64,000 nucleotides of DNA from Monarcha castaneiventris obscurior (taxonomy: Eukaryota; Chordata; Aves; Passeriformes; Monarchidae). This document shows, one piece after another, positions 32,968 to 44,412 of the stretch (positions within the stretch are counted from its first letter, which is position 1; every line of letters begins with the position of its first letter). The DNA lies in contig JAMPIT010000493.1 in the NCBI GenBank assembly GCA_026261815.1, forward strand, positions 3,117,501 through 3,181,500, given 5' to 3'. The notes below the pieces were generated by a model. It saw only the letters and a program-made list of their open reading frames with translations. It had not been told where the DNA came from and made no database searches. A program made the translations under genes and the position numbers.

Positions 32968-33429
32968 AACGCTGTGGGTTGGTGGTGGCTCTGGTTGGCC
33001 CCATGTGAGGTTGGGGCGAGGGTGAGCACTCTGGAAGGTGGGCTGTGCTGGCAGGGTTTCCATCACCTGCATGCACCTCGTGTGGGATTATTTTTGGGGG
33101 GAAAAACAGCAGTTCCTGGAAACCACAGGTTCCAAACCCCACTCCAAGAAAGCCTCAGCAATAATTTACCATTTGAAAATAATTCTGTCAAGGCCAAGAA
33201 ATGAATCAATACGGGAGCGAGTGTTTAAAGGGTATTTTTTTTGAGCGATTTGCTTGATTATTTCTCACCATCTCCCCATATTTTTGGAGCAGCTGTGGCA
33301 GATGCTGTTCCAGAACAATCTCAGGAGCTGGACAGGGTCAGCAGCAGCTGAGTCAGCTCTCTGTAGCTGGAGGTTGTGGTGGTTTGCTCCTTGGAAGACC
33401 AAAGGGGACAGATGATTTTTCTAAGAGTG
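32968..33429. other. Unique sequence, nothing recognised
   Basis: Mixed composition; nothing identified. Confidence 0.4.
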
Positions 33430-33700
33430 GTCACCATTAGAAAATCAGAAGGCCTCCCCCTTCCTGACTATCTTTCTGGCAATGGTTTCATCTGCAAGCC
33501 TTTAACACTCCAAAATTGCCAGTTTTGAAAGTAACGCCCTTGTAAACTACAAATTCTCATCTTGGCCTGCAAGCACTGAAAAGCTCCTAATGAATGTCCT
33601 TTCTCACACACTCCTTCTATGCAGAACCCTTAAAAAAAAAAAAGAAAGAAATCTGCTAATTAATTTTAAGCCTCTTTGTGGCAAAGCCTAAGAACTGGAT
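33430..33700. promoter_or_regulatory. Candidate non-coding element
   Basis: Repeat-free, with gtaacgccc, ctaatgaatg and gctaattaatttt words around an A-run (33632-33643). Confidence 0.3.
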
Positions 33701-33949
33701 TTACCAAGAGACCAGGGGGTCCATCTGGTGCAAAAAGCTCACTCCTATGCCAAGGTATTTGCTCCATGGTGGGGTTTAGGTCTGGATATCTCCTTTGGTT
33801 GCACTGACCACTAGCACATTTCTCGGTGTGTTGAGGGGATGGTGAGCAGGGTCCTCAGCCAGAAGTCAGAGGGGTTTTCCTGCAGGTGTCCCATGCTTGG
33901 ACATGTGCACAGTGGCTTTTCCCCTAAATAATGGGATCACAGCTGATGG
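33701..33949. other. Unique sequence, nothing recognised
   Basis: Mixed composition; nothing identified. Confidence 0.4.
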
Positions 33950-34110
33950 CAGTGCTCGGTTTTAGAAGTGGGGCAAATAAAGCACAGCGTGAGCTCTGCG
34001 AAGCTTTTGCAGGTTTTATCCTCCAGGTTCCCTTGAAACTGCTTTAAATAAAAACAATTTGATGCAGCATCATTTTACATCGCCATAAACTCTCCTAAGC
34101 CTGTCTGCAC
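33950..34110. promoter_or_regulatory. Candidate non-coding element
   Basis: Repeat-free, with gcaaataaagcac, ctttaaataaaaacaatttg and catcgccataaac words. Confidence 0.3.
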
Positions 34111-34289
34111 TGCGTGGATGTTCTCTGGAAGTGTCTGTAGCTGAGAGGACACACAAACCAACCTCCCACACCTCTACCCTTCACCAGCCAAAACAGATTT
34201 GGCCAAGAAATTCAGAGTTTGGATAACACACAGATGTGTTTTGCATCCCTCTTTTCTGTGTCTCTCATTGTGTCAATCCCCTTTTCTCA
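34111..34289. other. Unique sequence, nothing recognised
   Basis: Mixed composition; nothing identified. Confidence 0.4.
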
Positions 34290-34700
34290 CACAGTTTCTA
34301 ATTCTGATATATCTTTTTTCAGAAGCACATTTTATCCATGTTAATGAAAATTTGCTTGAATTCCCCAAAAGATTTACATTGATTTTTGGGTTGCAGAGAG
34401 GCAGGGAAAGCAACAACACCAACAAGGAGACCTACTCATTTGAACTTAATCTGTTCCTCTGTCCTAATTAGCAGTACATTTGCTCATGGAGAGGGAAGAG
34501 TTTGATGATTGGCAAAATAAAATAATGTGGGTGGAGAGAATTTTACAAGTTTTTAAGTGTGTGTGGTGTGCAATGAGTCAAAGGAGAAGATGAAACAAAT
34601 GAGAGAGTAATGAAATTAAACACAAAAAGCATCTTTTCTCTCCATATAGGAGCATTTCATCCTTTCTAACTCACCTTCAGTTTGGCAAGCCCTTGTTCTT
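34290..34700. promoter_or_regulatory. Candidate conserved non-coding element
   Basis: Repeat-free AT-rich 400 bases with gttaatgaaaatttgc, cctaattagcag and gtaatgaaattaaac words. A 90-codon frame through it (34199-34471) shows no domain and is not taken as coding. Confidence 0.35.
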
Positions 34701-35460
34701 TGTTTTTTATGTCTTCCAGCAAAGGACAAACACCCAGCTAAGCCCTTACCAGGACGCAGCCCTTGAAGGAGTCAAGAGCAGGTAGGGATGTCGCTGTTCT
34801 TGCCACAGCCAAGTAGAGAAATGACACCAAGTCCAGGCTCAGGGATAAATGGAAGAGATTTAATAATTTTTCCGAAGGCTTTTATCTGTTAGTTCACAAG
34901 AGTGTGTTAAATGGCATAAAGTAATTGGTCTTTTGGCCATCCACCCCTTGAGGGAATTGCTCAAGTTCTAAGACACCCATTCCTAAATATTTGTCTGGTC
35001 AAAGCCATAACAATACTGCAAAACAACCCGCAGGTGCAAGAAGTTTACAATACTGTTATCTTGTTTAAAGTAATCTGCATGGGAAAGACAGAACTCTCAC
35101 AAAATGCTGCAGAGTGCTGAAGAATTTCTCTGCTGAGGCTTTTTCAGCATCCATAGTAGGGATTTTCCTTCACATATTTGCTTGTGTGTTCGATGCTGCG
35201 CTGCAGGGCCTGCCTGGGAGGAGATGGGCTGGCCTGGCTTGGTTGTGGTTCAGCCAAAGCCAGAGCAGAGCCCTCAGCCAGCTCTGCTGCTGCCATGAGG
35301 GATCACACGTGGCACGAGGGCTGGCAGAGCAGCTTGCAGCCTCAGGTTTATTTTCTTCCCCTTTTTGGGTGCTGCTAAAGGATTTACTGGGCAGAGAAAG
35401 ATGCTCCATCCCATGTTTGTGTGTGTAAAAAGCAATGCAGCTCAGGGTGATGTGTTATTA
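34701..35460. other. Unique sequence, possible old ERV-like stretch
   Basis: 34835-35060 has an evenly AT-rich texture (agagatttaataatttttcc, caagagtgtgttaaatgg) that reminds me of avian ERV-derived sequence, but neither LTR ends nor protein remnants can be shown. The rest is GC-rich and featureless. Confidence 0.25.
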
Positions 35461-35720
35461 TCTGCTTGCCTGTGGTCACCTCGAACACCTGAATTAGGAG
35501 AAATCGGATGTTGTGCCATGTGTCCTTCCAATGATTATTTCAGATATTTGCAATCTGGGCAAGGTTTTCTTGCAAAGTTGATGATATGAAATAATTTTCA
35601 TTAGATGCCCAAAACAGCCTGTGAAGCATTGAAACCATTAGGAACCTAGTCATGCTGCCCAAATCCAGCTGATTGTGCTCTATTTTGTTTGAACTTTTAA
35701 TTCCTCTCCTGCTCTCTTCC
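35461..35720. promoter_or_regulatory. Candidate conserved non-coding element
   Basis: Repeat-free, with ccaatgattatttcag, gaaataattttcattag and cagctgattgtg words. Confidence 0.35.
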
Positions 35721-36039
35721 CTTGGTTAGTGGTCAAGTGTAACTTCACCTCGAAGCTCAGCCCTGTGAGACACAGCTTGTGGCTGATTGCATCTGAAGGG
35801 GGGGGAAGAGGGGCTCCTACTGGAATCTTCCTGTTAATTTTTGTGCATAAATTAGGACAAATTAAGGCTGTGTGTGGCCCACGTAGCTGGTCACGGCTTG
35901 GCCATGGTGTGATGCTGAGTGAGCACCACACCAAATAGTGCTGAGTGGCTCTGTTGGCAAACCATTCCCATGGGAACTGAGGGCAGCTCTTGGGAAAACC
36001 TGTGGTGCTTCACAGTGGGCATGGAAATGGGATAGAAAG
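35721..36039. other. Unique sequence, nothing recognised
   Basis: Mixed composition; nothing identified. Confidence 0.4.
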
Positions 36040-36290
36040 ATCAGAGGCATTGATTTTCTGGATTTTGTTGCTGTTTAAAACTTTACTGCCAGAGCTTTTC
36101 TTTCTGAAACAAAGTTACGAGGACAAAAATCAGTCGAGTACTGGGCTTGCTTAATGCCGCTCCTAACGCGCTCTCCCCGTATTCCAAGGCATCCAGAAAT
36201 GATGCAAACGTGCTTTGGGCAACGCTGAGCTAATCAGCTGCTTGAAAGGCAAAGCATCTTAGCTTCAGTTAGGTGCCAGGTTATCACGTC
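36040..36290. promoter_or_regulatory. Candidate conserved non-coding element
   Basis: Repeat-free and intermediate in GC, with CpG words set in AT-rich text (gttacgagg, cagtcgag, ctaacgcgc), a gatgcaaacg word and gagctaatcagctgc. CpG retained inside otherwise AT-rich sequence is suggestive of constraint. Confidence 0.4.
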
Positions 36291-36700
36291 CTCATTTCTT
36301 CAGGATGTGGGGAAAGCAGGCGCGTTCCTGCCTGCCAAGAGCCAGGCCAGCAGTCCTGGAGGGATGGGGTGGGGAGGGCACTCAGTGGCTCTGCCAAGAA
36401 AACGAGGCTGCAGATCCACCTTGGGGAGCACAGCTGGAGAGCCCCTTTGGCTCAGCATCCCGTATTCCTCCGGGGCTGGAACCAGAAGCCTTGCTGTGCT
36501 GGATTAGATTGCTCTGCTGGATTTCCGTGTCTGTGCATTACCCAGGCTCAGCCCCGTGGCTCATTAGCTGGAGGATGGGTCAGCACAGGCTGGAGCCATG
36601 CTCGTGTCAGCAGGACGTGCCCAGGGGTGCCAGGCCCTGCCAGGGCGTTGGCGTTTCCGTGGGCCTGCCATTGCTCAGCGCATCCAGGGATAGGTGCAGT
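36291..36700. other. Unique GC-rich sequence
   Basis: Frames of up to 147 codons are GC-driven and featureless. Confidence 0.4.
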
Positions 36701-36726
36701 TGATAAATATGTCTGATAAATATGTT
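36701..36726. repeat. 13-bp tandem duplication
   Basis: tgataaatatgt plus c or t, twice, followed by taataaag. Confidence 0.9.
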
Positions 36727-37389
36727 TAATAAAGAGCAGCCAGGGCCCAGAGCACTGTAACACACTGCTCACCTCTAGAGTTGCCACAGCATTCTCCTGG
36801 CAAATATTCTGTCACTTTATCAGGGTCCTGCTGTGAACTCCCAAACCACAGGAGCAGAGAATTTCTCCAATAACTGGCCCATTTTCTTCCACATTCCATG
36901 CCACTCATAACCCCAGGAGTTCCATGCTTCTGGGCACCCCCGGTACCGGGTCTGTCCGAGCTGAGGCTGGGGGAGCAGTGCAGACCCCCTAAAGGGCTGG
37001 GTGGCACAGGGGGCACTTGCAGAGTGTCACTTTGGGGCACGTTTAAGTATTGCTAGCCGGGCAGACTTGGCAACAGGTCATTTGAGGGCAGCCTCTGTGG
37101 GTTAGCCAGATTTCCTTGGCTGTCTTTAAAGGGTTTATCCCAAGGGGCAGCTGTCCTGTTTGAAATCCAGCCAGCAGCAGCCAGGTAGGATCCAGCCTTC
37201 CCCTGCCGTGCCCGGGCACTCCCCGGTCCCAACCCGCAGCCTGCTGGAATATTCACATCAGCTCTTGGGAACGTGGCTGGGTTTGGGGTGGTGCTGGGCT
37301 TTGCTCAGGGTCCCCCCACCTCCTCCCCACCCAGGCAGGGTGTGAACCTCCAGGTTTCCTTCCAGGAGGGCACTGCTGAGCTCCTGAGA
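36727..37389. other. Unique sequence, nothing recognised
   Basis: Mixed to GC-rich; nothing identified. Confidence 0.4.
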
Positions 37390-37950
37390 CCTGGAGCAGA
37401 TTAGAATATGCTGAACTGTGAAGACTTGTCTTAATTAATGCTTTATAAGGTTACAGCTAGAGCTGGGGAAATAATCAATAGTGAATCATCTACTCGGCAA
37501 ATTCAGCTCTTTTCTGCGGGCGAGTTATCTGTAAACAGCTTGCAGTTTTCTCCATCCATTCATTCATTATTTACAATTATTTCCCAAATAATTCCTTTGA
37601 ATCGCTTTTGGTCTACAGCTTGTTTGCAAGCAGCACGTGGCAGGCGCCTGATCCTCGCCACTCAAGCTGTGATCATTAGTTTTTGGTGGGACGAGCAGGT
37701 TATGTGGCCTCACGCTGTGTCCCCGAGTGCAGCAGCCCAGCTCTTGCCATCCTCCTTAATGAATTCAGAATAGCTTTGGGCAGATATTCCTTGCTGCTCG
37801 TGCAGCATCCGCGCTCTCTGCCAGCAGCCTCGTTAGTTAAATCCCTCGTTAGGAGACTTGTCAGGGTGTAGCGGCTGCAGCACGGATTCAGAGTCCATCT
37901 CATCTGGATTTTTCCTGAACTGGTCCTTATTGGCTTTATTGGCCATATCA
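37390..37950. promoter_or_regulatory. Long candidate conserved non-coding element
   Basis: 560 repeat-free bases with cttaattaatgc, gaaataatcaatagtg, a cattcattcattattt run, caaataattcc, gtgatcattag and ccttaatgaattcag words, and retained CpGs (actcggc, gcgggcgag, aatcgctt). One of the best CNE candidates in the window. Confidence 0.48.
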
Positions 37951-38280
37951 GTAGCAGGATCTTCAAAATAAACAAGTCTTGGCCACCGCTGGTGTTTCCA
38001 CATTCAGGACCCTGCTTGGGCCACTGGTGAGAGCCCCAGGGGCAATCTCTGGGCCCAGTCTGGCCCTTTCTGCCCCAAATAAACCCCGCTGGTGTCCAGG
38101 CCTGCACCAAACTGTTCTCTGCAGCCAAAGACCCTCATTTAAACCTGTCACTGTGCCCAAAGTGACTGCAACCCCTGAAGAGAAAATCGCCTCCAATTCC
38201 AGGGTTTTTTCCACGGCCCTGGCTTGCAATGTGCCTTCCCCTGTTAAAATCACCACACCATCGCAGCTCCAAGGCAGCTG
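37951..38280. other. Unique sequence, nothing recognised
   Basis: Open frames of 97-142 codons on both strands overlap and are featureless. Confidence 0.4.
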
Positions 38281-38490
38281 TGGCAGTTTTGATGATTAAA
38301 AGGATTTCTTCATGATAAGAACTGGAGTGAAACTCATTTCAGGTAGCAGCCAAACAGCTGCTGGATGGTACACAGTTTCATTTACTGTTGACACGGGCTG
38401 GATTGTTTTAAGCAGGGGACATAAATAGGCTCTGACATAAATCAAAGAAAACACCAGCTGCGGGTCAGCCACACTCTGGGGATTCATTGC
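38281..38490. promoter_or_regulatory. Candidate non-coding element
   Basis: Repeat-free, with ttttgatgattaaaagg, cagctgctgg, ttgacacggg and aaatcaaag (TCF-like) words. Confidence 0.3.
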
Positions 38491-39674
38491 TGTGGATCTG
38501 CAAGGAAACCAGACAGAGGAGCCGGCTGCTCACCCACATCGCTCAGGAAGGGTCTGCCTGGGCTGCAGGAAGAAGGATTGCCCCATGCTGGGGAATTCTG
38601 ACAGGTTCCTTCCCCTTCCAATGCTGTTACAGCCCCTGGAAGGCAGATCTTGGGATGCAGCTGCAAAAGACAAGTGCTGGGAGTTTGTCCAAGGTCTCTG
38701 CTGGGTTGTGCTGGGAAGTGTCCGGTGCTGGCATGGGAGGCTGGCCCTGTTCTCTGAGCCTTGCTCAGCTGATAACTGAACTGAGCTGAAATTGCTGCCC
38801 CACAGGACATGCAGGGGCATAGCTGTCACCATCCCAGGGCTGCCACTGGCGAGGGTCCTTCACCCTCCCCGTGCTGAATCCAGCGCTCGCCCCTTCCCAC
38901 CAGCAGTCCCAAGGGCTTGCTGAGCCAGGCATCCCCTCTGCTGCAGGTGGGGATGCAGAGAATTTGGGAAGGTCACGGAGAAGGGCTCAGTGTGTAGAGT
39001 GACACAGTCCAGACATAGAGATCACTCCAGCTGTCTTTGCTGTGGAAGAAAGACAGAAGGAGAAAGGAGTTCTGCTTAAAAATTAACACATCCTGACCTC
39101 AGAGGAATCACGAGCCCAGAGCAAAAAGCCACTGAGCACCTGAACAGTGCTGCCTGCAAGCTGGGAAGCATCCCCAGAGCCAGCAGTGCTGTCCTGAGGT
39201 TGCAGACTCGTTCTGCTGGGTGCAGCAAACACTCCCAGCCTGCTGTCTCAGTCCCTCCACAACTGAGAGTCGGGAAAAGCAGAAGCAGCCCCCTCGGCTG
39301 CCTCTTCCCTGCTCCAGGTCCCCGCAGCAGCTGTGCTTCACCACCCTGGTGCTGCTCGAGCAGGGAGAGAGGGTTGGGTGGTGGTTTTTTTCTCTCCTTA
39401 AGTCAAAATCAATGATGATGACAGAGTTATAAGGTGAGCGATGGGAAAGGAGAAGAAAGCACCCGGTGTCAAATTTGATGCAGGAGGCAGTTAGAGGAAC
39501 CTATTACGAGTTCTGTTGCCTTAGGGTATGTTGGTGGGTACATAGGAGAGTGTAATGTCAGCGAAACAGGAGAGCAGTCTCTTTCCCCTTGAACCCTTAT
39601 CATTAATGTGGAAGGCATACATTGTCAGCTATTAGTCTGGAGGGGAGGGAGAATAGCACACGAGATGTCTTAGT
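38491..39674. other. Unique GC-moderate sequence
   Basis: Nothing recognised; overlapping featureless frames at 38484-38832. Confidence 0.4.
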
Positions 39675-40078
39675 TTGGAAATGGAGTCTGACTCCTCGCC
39701 TGGTGTGTGAAGGATGGAGGGTTATTGCAACTGTTGTTGTTGCTGCTGTGATTACGGTGGGTGTAATAGGATTTGGGAGAAGATGGGGCTCTGAGGGTTC
39801 TGCTGCCTCTCAATGTGGCTTTTGAGGAGGGAAGAGTGAAAAGCATCGTGAGGTGAATTCTCTGGGTGATTGCAGCCCCGTTTCAGGGCGGGATGGTGGA
39901 GCCCATGACAGGGATGCTCTGTGTGACCCAGGAGGGAGCAGGTCTGTGTCCCCACCCAGCAGTCACAACCAAGGGGGACTTGGGGAGTTGTGAGAGAGAT
40001 TTTGCAAGTGGAATGAAATTAAAAAGTAAAAAACTGGTCTAAATGATTCCTGTTGCTGCTGTAATCATTGGTGGAGGA
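39675..40078. repeat. 404-bp duplicated segment, copy 1
   Basis: Aligned by eye with 42457-42863. The copies differ by two substitutions and by a longer A-run (3 bases) in copy 2, so they are about 99.5% identical. Begins ttggaaatggagtctg and ends gtggagga. Contains an attaaa word and a 7-bp inverted repeat aatgatt/aatcatt with a 14-base loop (40042-40069). No TG..CA ends, terminal inverted repeats or target-site duplications were seen. It may be an unclassified mobile element or a recent local duplication. Confidence 0.95.
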
Positions 40079-40339
40079 TGAGGAGCTGCACCCGGTGATG
40101 TAGGGAAGATCTGCAGGCATGGATTTGGTTCTGGAGTTTGCATGCCTCCCTCCCTGGCCATGAGCCCAAATCAGTCTGTCTGCTTTGCACCTCAGCAGCA
40201 GCTTTTGCCCAAACACACCAAATATTTTGTGCAACCCCGGGGGAACCCGTGCTCAAGACAGCAGAGGATGCTGGTTCCTGCAGACGCAGGGAGAGAGTCG
40301 CTCTCCCACACCTCAGCTCCCGTCTCTGCCTTTCCCACT
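40079..40339. other. Unique sequence between the duplicate copies
   Basis: Nothing recognised. No primer-binding-site-like sequence follows copy 1. Confidence 0.4.
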
Positions 40340-40480
40340 TGATACAGTTTCCCTCATTTAGGAAATGTAAATAATTCCTTGGGCTCCGCTAATCCCAAGA
40401 TTACACTGGTAATTCCTGTTTGCATTAATGGGAGGATCTCTCTCAAATTCTCTGCATGTGAATGAGCATCACAGGACTGG
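40340..40480. promoter_or_regulatory. Candidate non-coding element
   Basis: gtaaataattcc, ccgctaatccc and ggtaattcctgtttgcattaa words in repeat-free sequence. Confidence 0.3.
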
Positions 40481-41829
40481 CACACTGAGCCCGGGTGAGT
40501 CTCTGGCACAGACACCTCCCCTGTGCTCAGGCAGGATCTGAGAGGAAACACAAAATTAGCTCCTTTGCCTCAGGACTTTCATTTTTTTGGGGGCACATTG
40601 CAAATTATGTCTATTATTAACTCTGGCCATTAGTCCCTTCCTTCTCCATCCAGCTCTGCCATTGAGGCTTTCAGAGGTATCTCACAGGTGCTGCTGGAGA
40701 TGGAGAGTGTGGTCCTGCTCCGTGAGGTGTAAGAAAAAGGGGTGATGAGCAAGTAAAGCAAATCCATCCCCTCTGTGCCTTTTCCTGCTGGCATCTGGCA
40801 CATACAGGCTCCCAAACCCCCAGATTTGGGGTGCCTGGGATGCATATCCAGGAATGCTGCATTGCCCTGAGGTTTTTATTTCCATACTCTGTCTGGGTGG
40901 GAGGAGATGAGGGTATCTGCAGCTGTCCAAGACCTTCTGCAGCTCCCCTCAGGCCCAAACCCGAAGCCAGGGGAAGTGCCAAAAGCTGCCCCCAGCGCCA
41001 CGGCAGAGCGGGGCCCTTGGCTCCCTGCACCACCCCCCTGCTGCTGCTCCTGACTGCACCTCCCACTGCCGCTCATGGGGGAAAATAATTAATTAAGCCA
41101 ATTAATGAAGATAAACTGGAGTAGCAGCTTTGGAAAAATACCATTGCTCAACAGCAGGCCACTCCCCGGGCTGAGCCCTGCCCCTTCTCCCGCTGGCAGC
41201 TGCCTGGCACTGCTCACCTCCCCTCCAGGAGATGCCACAGGCTGGGACAGCCCCCAGTGCTGTGGCCAGGGGCTCTGGGTGGGGATGCTGTGGTGTCAGG
41301 ATCCAAGGTAGTAACAAAATTAAAGCAGGGAGGGGAGAGAGTTAAAAAATTAAAGTAATCACTAAAATACCCCCCAAACTGTCACACGTCTGTCGGCACT
41401 CCCAGCACAGTCCCTGTGGCTCGGCACTGAGTCAGGCCAGCACGGGAGCGTGGCAGGGATGTGCTGAGGCACCTCAGACCTCCTGCCTCGGGGGCTGTCA
41501 CTCAGCTCCTTCATTAGGAGGGAAAAAAGTGCAGGAGAGCCCTCGCTTCCTACAGTGGCTTTATTTCAAAGCTCTTTCAAATCAGGGTAGAGAGGTACGA
41601 GGCTCGCTTTTGCACGTGGGTTGCTGAATGAAAAGAAAGAAAATATACGTGTTCTTAATTTTGGGAATGATTTGGTCGATGTAAGAAATGGGAAGCCAGG
41701 TGGGCTTGGGGGGCTTGGGGAAGTTCTTGGGTTTGGGATGAGAGGAAGGTGGAAGAGCCAGAAAAACCTTTGTACTGCTGTGAAATCTGTGTGCCCTCGG
41801 TATCTGCTGGGGGGAAAAAAAAGCAGCAG
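40481..41829. other. Unique sequence, nothing recognised
   Basis: GC-rich centre, with an AT-rich patch at 41081-41115 (aataattaattaagcc). No repeat, retroviral frame or exon identified. Confidence 0.4.
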
Positions 41830-42220
41830 TTAGCTGAGCAGCAAGATTGGTTTTTTTGTATTATTCTAAAAACATAGGGCTGATATTTATTTCATTAGAC
41901 TAAGCCTTCCTGTAGCCGGTAAATGAATTCCAGGAAGTGAGAGGAACCCCAGGATCAGGGACTTTACTTCATTTGGGATTGTGTGCAGCTAATATTCTGG
42001 TTAAATAAATACATTTTACTAATTGGATTACTCAGACAGTGTAATATACTGCTGGATTTCCAACACGATGCTAATAAATTGTGTGAAGAACTTAATCATG
42101 TTAGCTTCCAAAAAGCTTGTAAGAGATGAAATTAAAAAATAAGTAGAAGTTGACATCTATTGCATTTCACAGTGTCTTCATTTTCCTCATCCTTCTTAGA
42201 GTTCTCCTTTCTGCAGAGCG
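41830..42220. promoter_or_regulatory. Candidate conserved non-coding element
   Basis: Repeat-free AT-rich 390 bases with tttattTcattagac, gtaaatgaattcc, tactaattggattactcag (a bicoid-type ggatta), gatgctaataaattg and gttgacatc words. It lies inside the interval flanked by the two duplicate copies. Confidence 0.42.
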
Positions 42221-42456
42221 GCTGACGTGGATTTTTTTTTTTAATCTGCCTGTGATTAGGGAGGATGCAGCGTTAGAGTGGGACTGGGGGGTGCTGGCAC
42301 CTGCCTTGTGTTTGGCTCTTCTTCAAACAGGGATCCTGACAGAGATGGAGAGAGTGAGACCTTAACCTCACCTTCTGGAGGCCAGAGAGCTGTGGGGTAT
42401 TTCCCTGGATGCAGCAGGAAATCAGGCTGGAGAGAAGCACCTGATGCTCCCCAAAG
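42221..42456. other. Unique sequence, nothing recognised
   Basis: A T-run at 42231-42241, then mixed sequence up to the second duplicate copy. Confidence 0.4.
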
Positions 42457-42863
42457 TTGGAAATGGAGTCTGACTCCTCACCTGGTGTGTGAAGGATGGA
42501 GGGTTATTGCAACTGTTGTTGTTGCTGCTGTGATTACGGTGGGTGTAATAGGATTTGGGAGAAGATGGGGCTCTGAGGGTTCTGCTGCCTCTCAATGTGG
42601 CTTTTGAGGAGGGAAGAGTGAAAAGCACCGTGAGGTGAATTCTCTGGGTGATTGCAGCCCCGTTTCAGGGCGGGATGGTGGAGCCCATGACAGGGATGCT
42701 CTGTGTGACCCAGGAGGGAGCAGGTCTGTGTCCCCACCCAGCAGTCACAACCAAGGGGGACTTGGGGAGTTGTGAGAGAGATTTTGCAAGTGGAATGAAA
42801 TTAAAAAGTAAAAAAAAACTGGTCTAAATGATTCCTGTTGCTGCTGTAATCATTGGTGGAGGA
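42457..42863. repeat. 407-bp duplicated segment, copy 2
   Basis: Direct-orientation copy of 39675-40078, offset 2782. Differences: g to a early in the copy, t to c in the agca(t/c)cgtg word, and three extra A in the run after aagt. It is followed by an A-run and then gttggaaagga, which echoes the start of the element. Confidence 0.95.
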
Positions 42864-43092
42864 AAAAAAAAAGTTGGAAAGGATGCTGAGGGTGCACAGC
42901 GAGCGTGTGATGGGGTCTGTGCTGGGGGACAGGATGTGGCTCTGGGCTGGGTACCCCTCCCAGAGCATCCCAGAGCTCAGGGCCAGCACAGGGAGGTGTT
43001 GGATGGGCTGGGCTGTGCATCCATGTGATAAAGAGATGCTATAATATTGGCTTTCTTCAAATGTTAAAATAAGTGATGTTAAAAGTAGCTTT
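42864..43092. other. Unique sequence
   Basis: An A-run at 42863-42871, GC-rich text, then AT-rich lead-in to an LTR whose left boundary is uncertain. Confidence 0.35.
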
Positions 43093-43592
43093 TGTAACAG
43101 TGGCTTTGTCACAAATAGATGCTATATGTTAAATAGCTTTATTACAAAATAGATGCTACATAAGGTAGCTTTGTTGTGAAGATGTAGGGTGGTTTTTTTT
43201 AATACTTTTTTTCATTCAACCAAAAACTTAGAAATAGCTGCTCTTATGAGCTATTTGCTTGGACTCCTGGTACTGGCACACCAATAAGATAATCTGCGTG
43301 GCCAAAAGGCTTATCCCCACAGCAATCTATTGGTACTGGGAACTACCGGCAAGACGGGAGAACTGCATTCCATTTTGAACTGTTCCTGAAAAAGGTTTTG
43401 AATATGTATTAATTGTTTATGAATGTGTAATAAGTCGATGTGTATGTAAAGGGGGTCTCCAAGATAGCAGGCGTGCTCTTGGCTGAGCACCAAAGCACCC
43501 AGCGCTGTGAATTTTGCTTTATTATCTTTGTCCCTTATTGTCCTTTATTAAACTTTTCAATCCTAACAGGAGAGTGAACCTCGTTTTTCACA
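43093..43592 (+). mobile_element. Solo LTR of an avian endogenous retrovirus (probable)
   Basis: Begins tgtaacagtggc (boundary guessed) with direct aatagatgctac/t repeats in the U3 part. A tgtaaaggggg word stands in TATA position, then come a ttgctttattatc..cccttattgtcctttatt stretch and attaaa (43547-43552). It ends near gtttttcaca. The late attaaa with flanking T-rich text is typical of retroviral R/U5. No internal retroviral genes adjoin it, and no target-site duplication was confirmed. Confidence 0.6.
43547..43552 (+). terminator. Polyadenylation signal of the LTR
   Basis: attaaa variant 40 bases before the inferred LTR end. Confidence 0.45.
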
Positions 43593-44340
43593 ATCCACAT
43601 TGCTGCACATCAGCAGAATGATGGAGCACAGGCGCTGCCACCACGATTCATCATCCCCGGGACACCGCTTCCTGCTCAATCCACCTGCACTTCCCACCAG
43701 CAAGGGAAAAGGCCACACACACTTTTCTCTCCTTCTTTTTTTTATTCTTCTTTGATAGAAATACACAGTGAGAGAGCCAGTGGCTCTCCCTCTCCAGGGA
43801 TCTGACAAATGGACACTAAAAACAGATAACTTGTCCCCCCATCAATAGAGCAGCGCTTGGGTCACAGAGACAGCTCAGATGTGTTCTTTAACTGCACCCA
43901 GCTGCCAACAGGGTCTGCTCCTTACTGAGGAATAAATGCCAGGCAAAGGGAGTTGTGGGGTTTGAGCCAAGGGCTGGGCAACCTGCAAGTGGATGGAGCC
44001 CACTCTGAGTCTCTGGAGAGGAGGGCAGTGCCTCTTACCCAGGTCCAACATCCATGGCATTTTCTGGGATAAGGATGCTCCCAACCTGAATTACACCCCA
44101 GCTCCAGCCCCCATGGGTTCCCTCTGCCGTGTATGAACCTGTCACAGCCTCCCAGGGCAGGACAACGTTTGCTGCAGCGTCATGTGGGCTCAATGCCAGC
44201 ACCTCCACATGATGGAAATCATCAGTGTGAGCATGCCTTTGTGAACAGCTCACCAAACTGAAACTCCAGCACTCGGTCCCCAGGGGTTAAAGTACCCTTC
44301 CCTTGCTCACAAGCTGCCTGTTTGGACTCCCCTAATTTTT
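43593..44340. other. Unique sequence, nothing recognised
   Basis: Mixed composition; could hold diverged ERV-flanking sequence, but none was recognised. Confidence 0.35.
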
Positions 44341-44412
44341 TCAGATGTATTTGATGCATCAAATGGTGATAATTGTTGTACTAAAGGGGCACATGGGGGA
44401 GTAATTGGCCTT
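44341..44412. promoter_or_regulatory. Candidate non-coding element beside ancient repeat
   Basis: gatgtatttgatgcatcaaa contains the palindrome tttgatgcatcaaa (44349-44362) with TCF-like halves, then gataattgttg. Confidence 0.33.

Noticed and set aside
34835..35110. Endogenous retrovirus remnant
   Set aside because: Only the texture is suggestive. No LTR ends, polyadenylation geometry or protein remnant could be shown, so it is noted only as a possibility.
39675..42863. LTR retrotransposon with 404-bp LTRs
   Set aside because: The copies do not start TG or end CA, no primer-binding site or polypurine tract adjoins them, and the interval has no gag or pol remnants.
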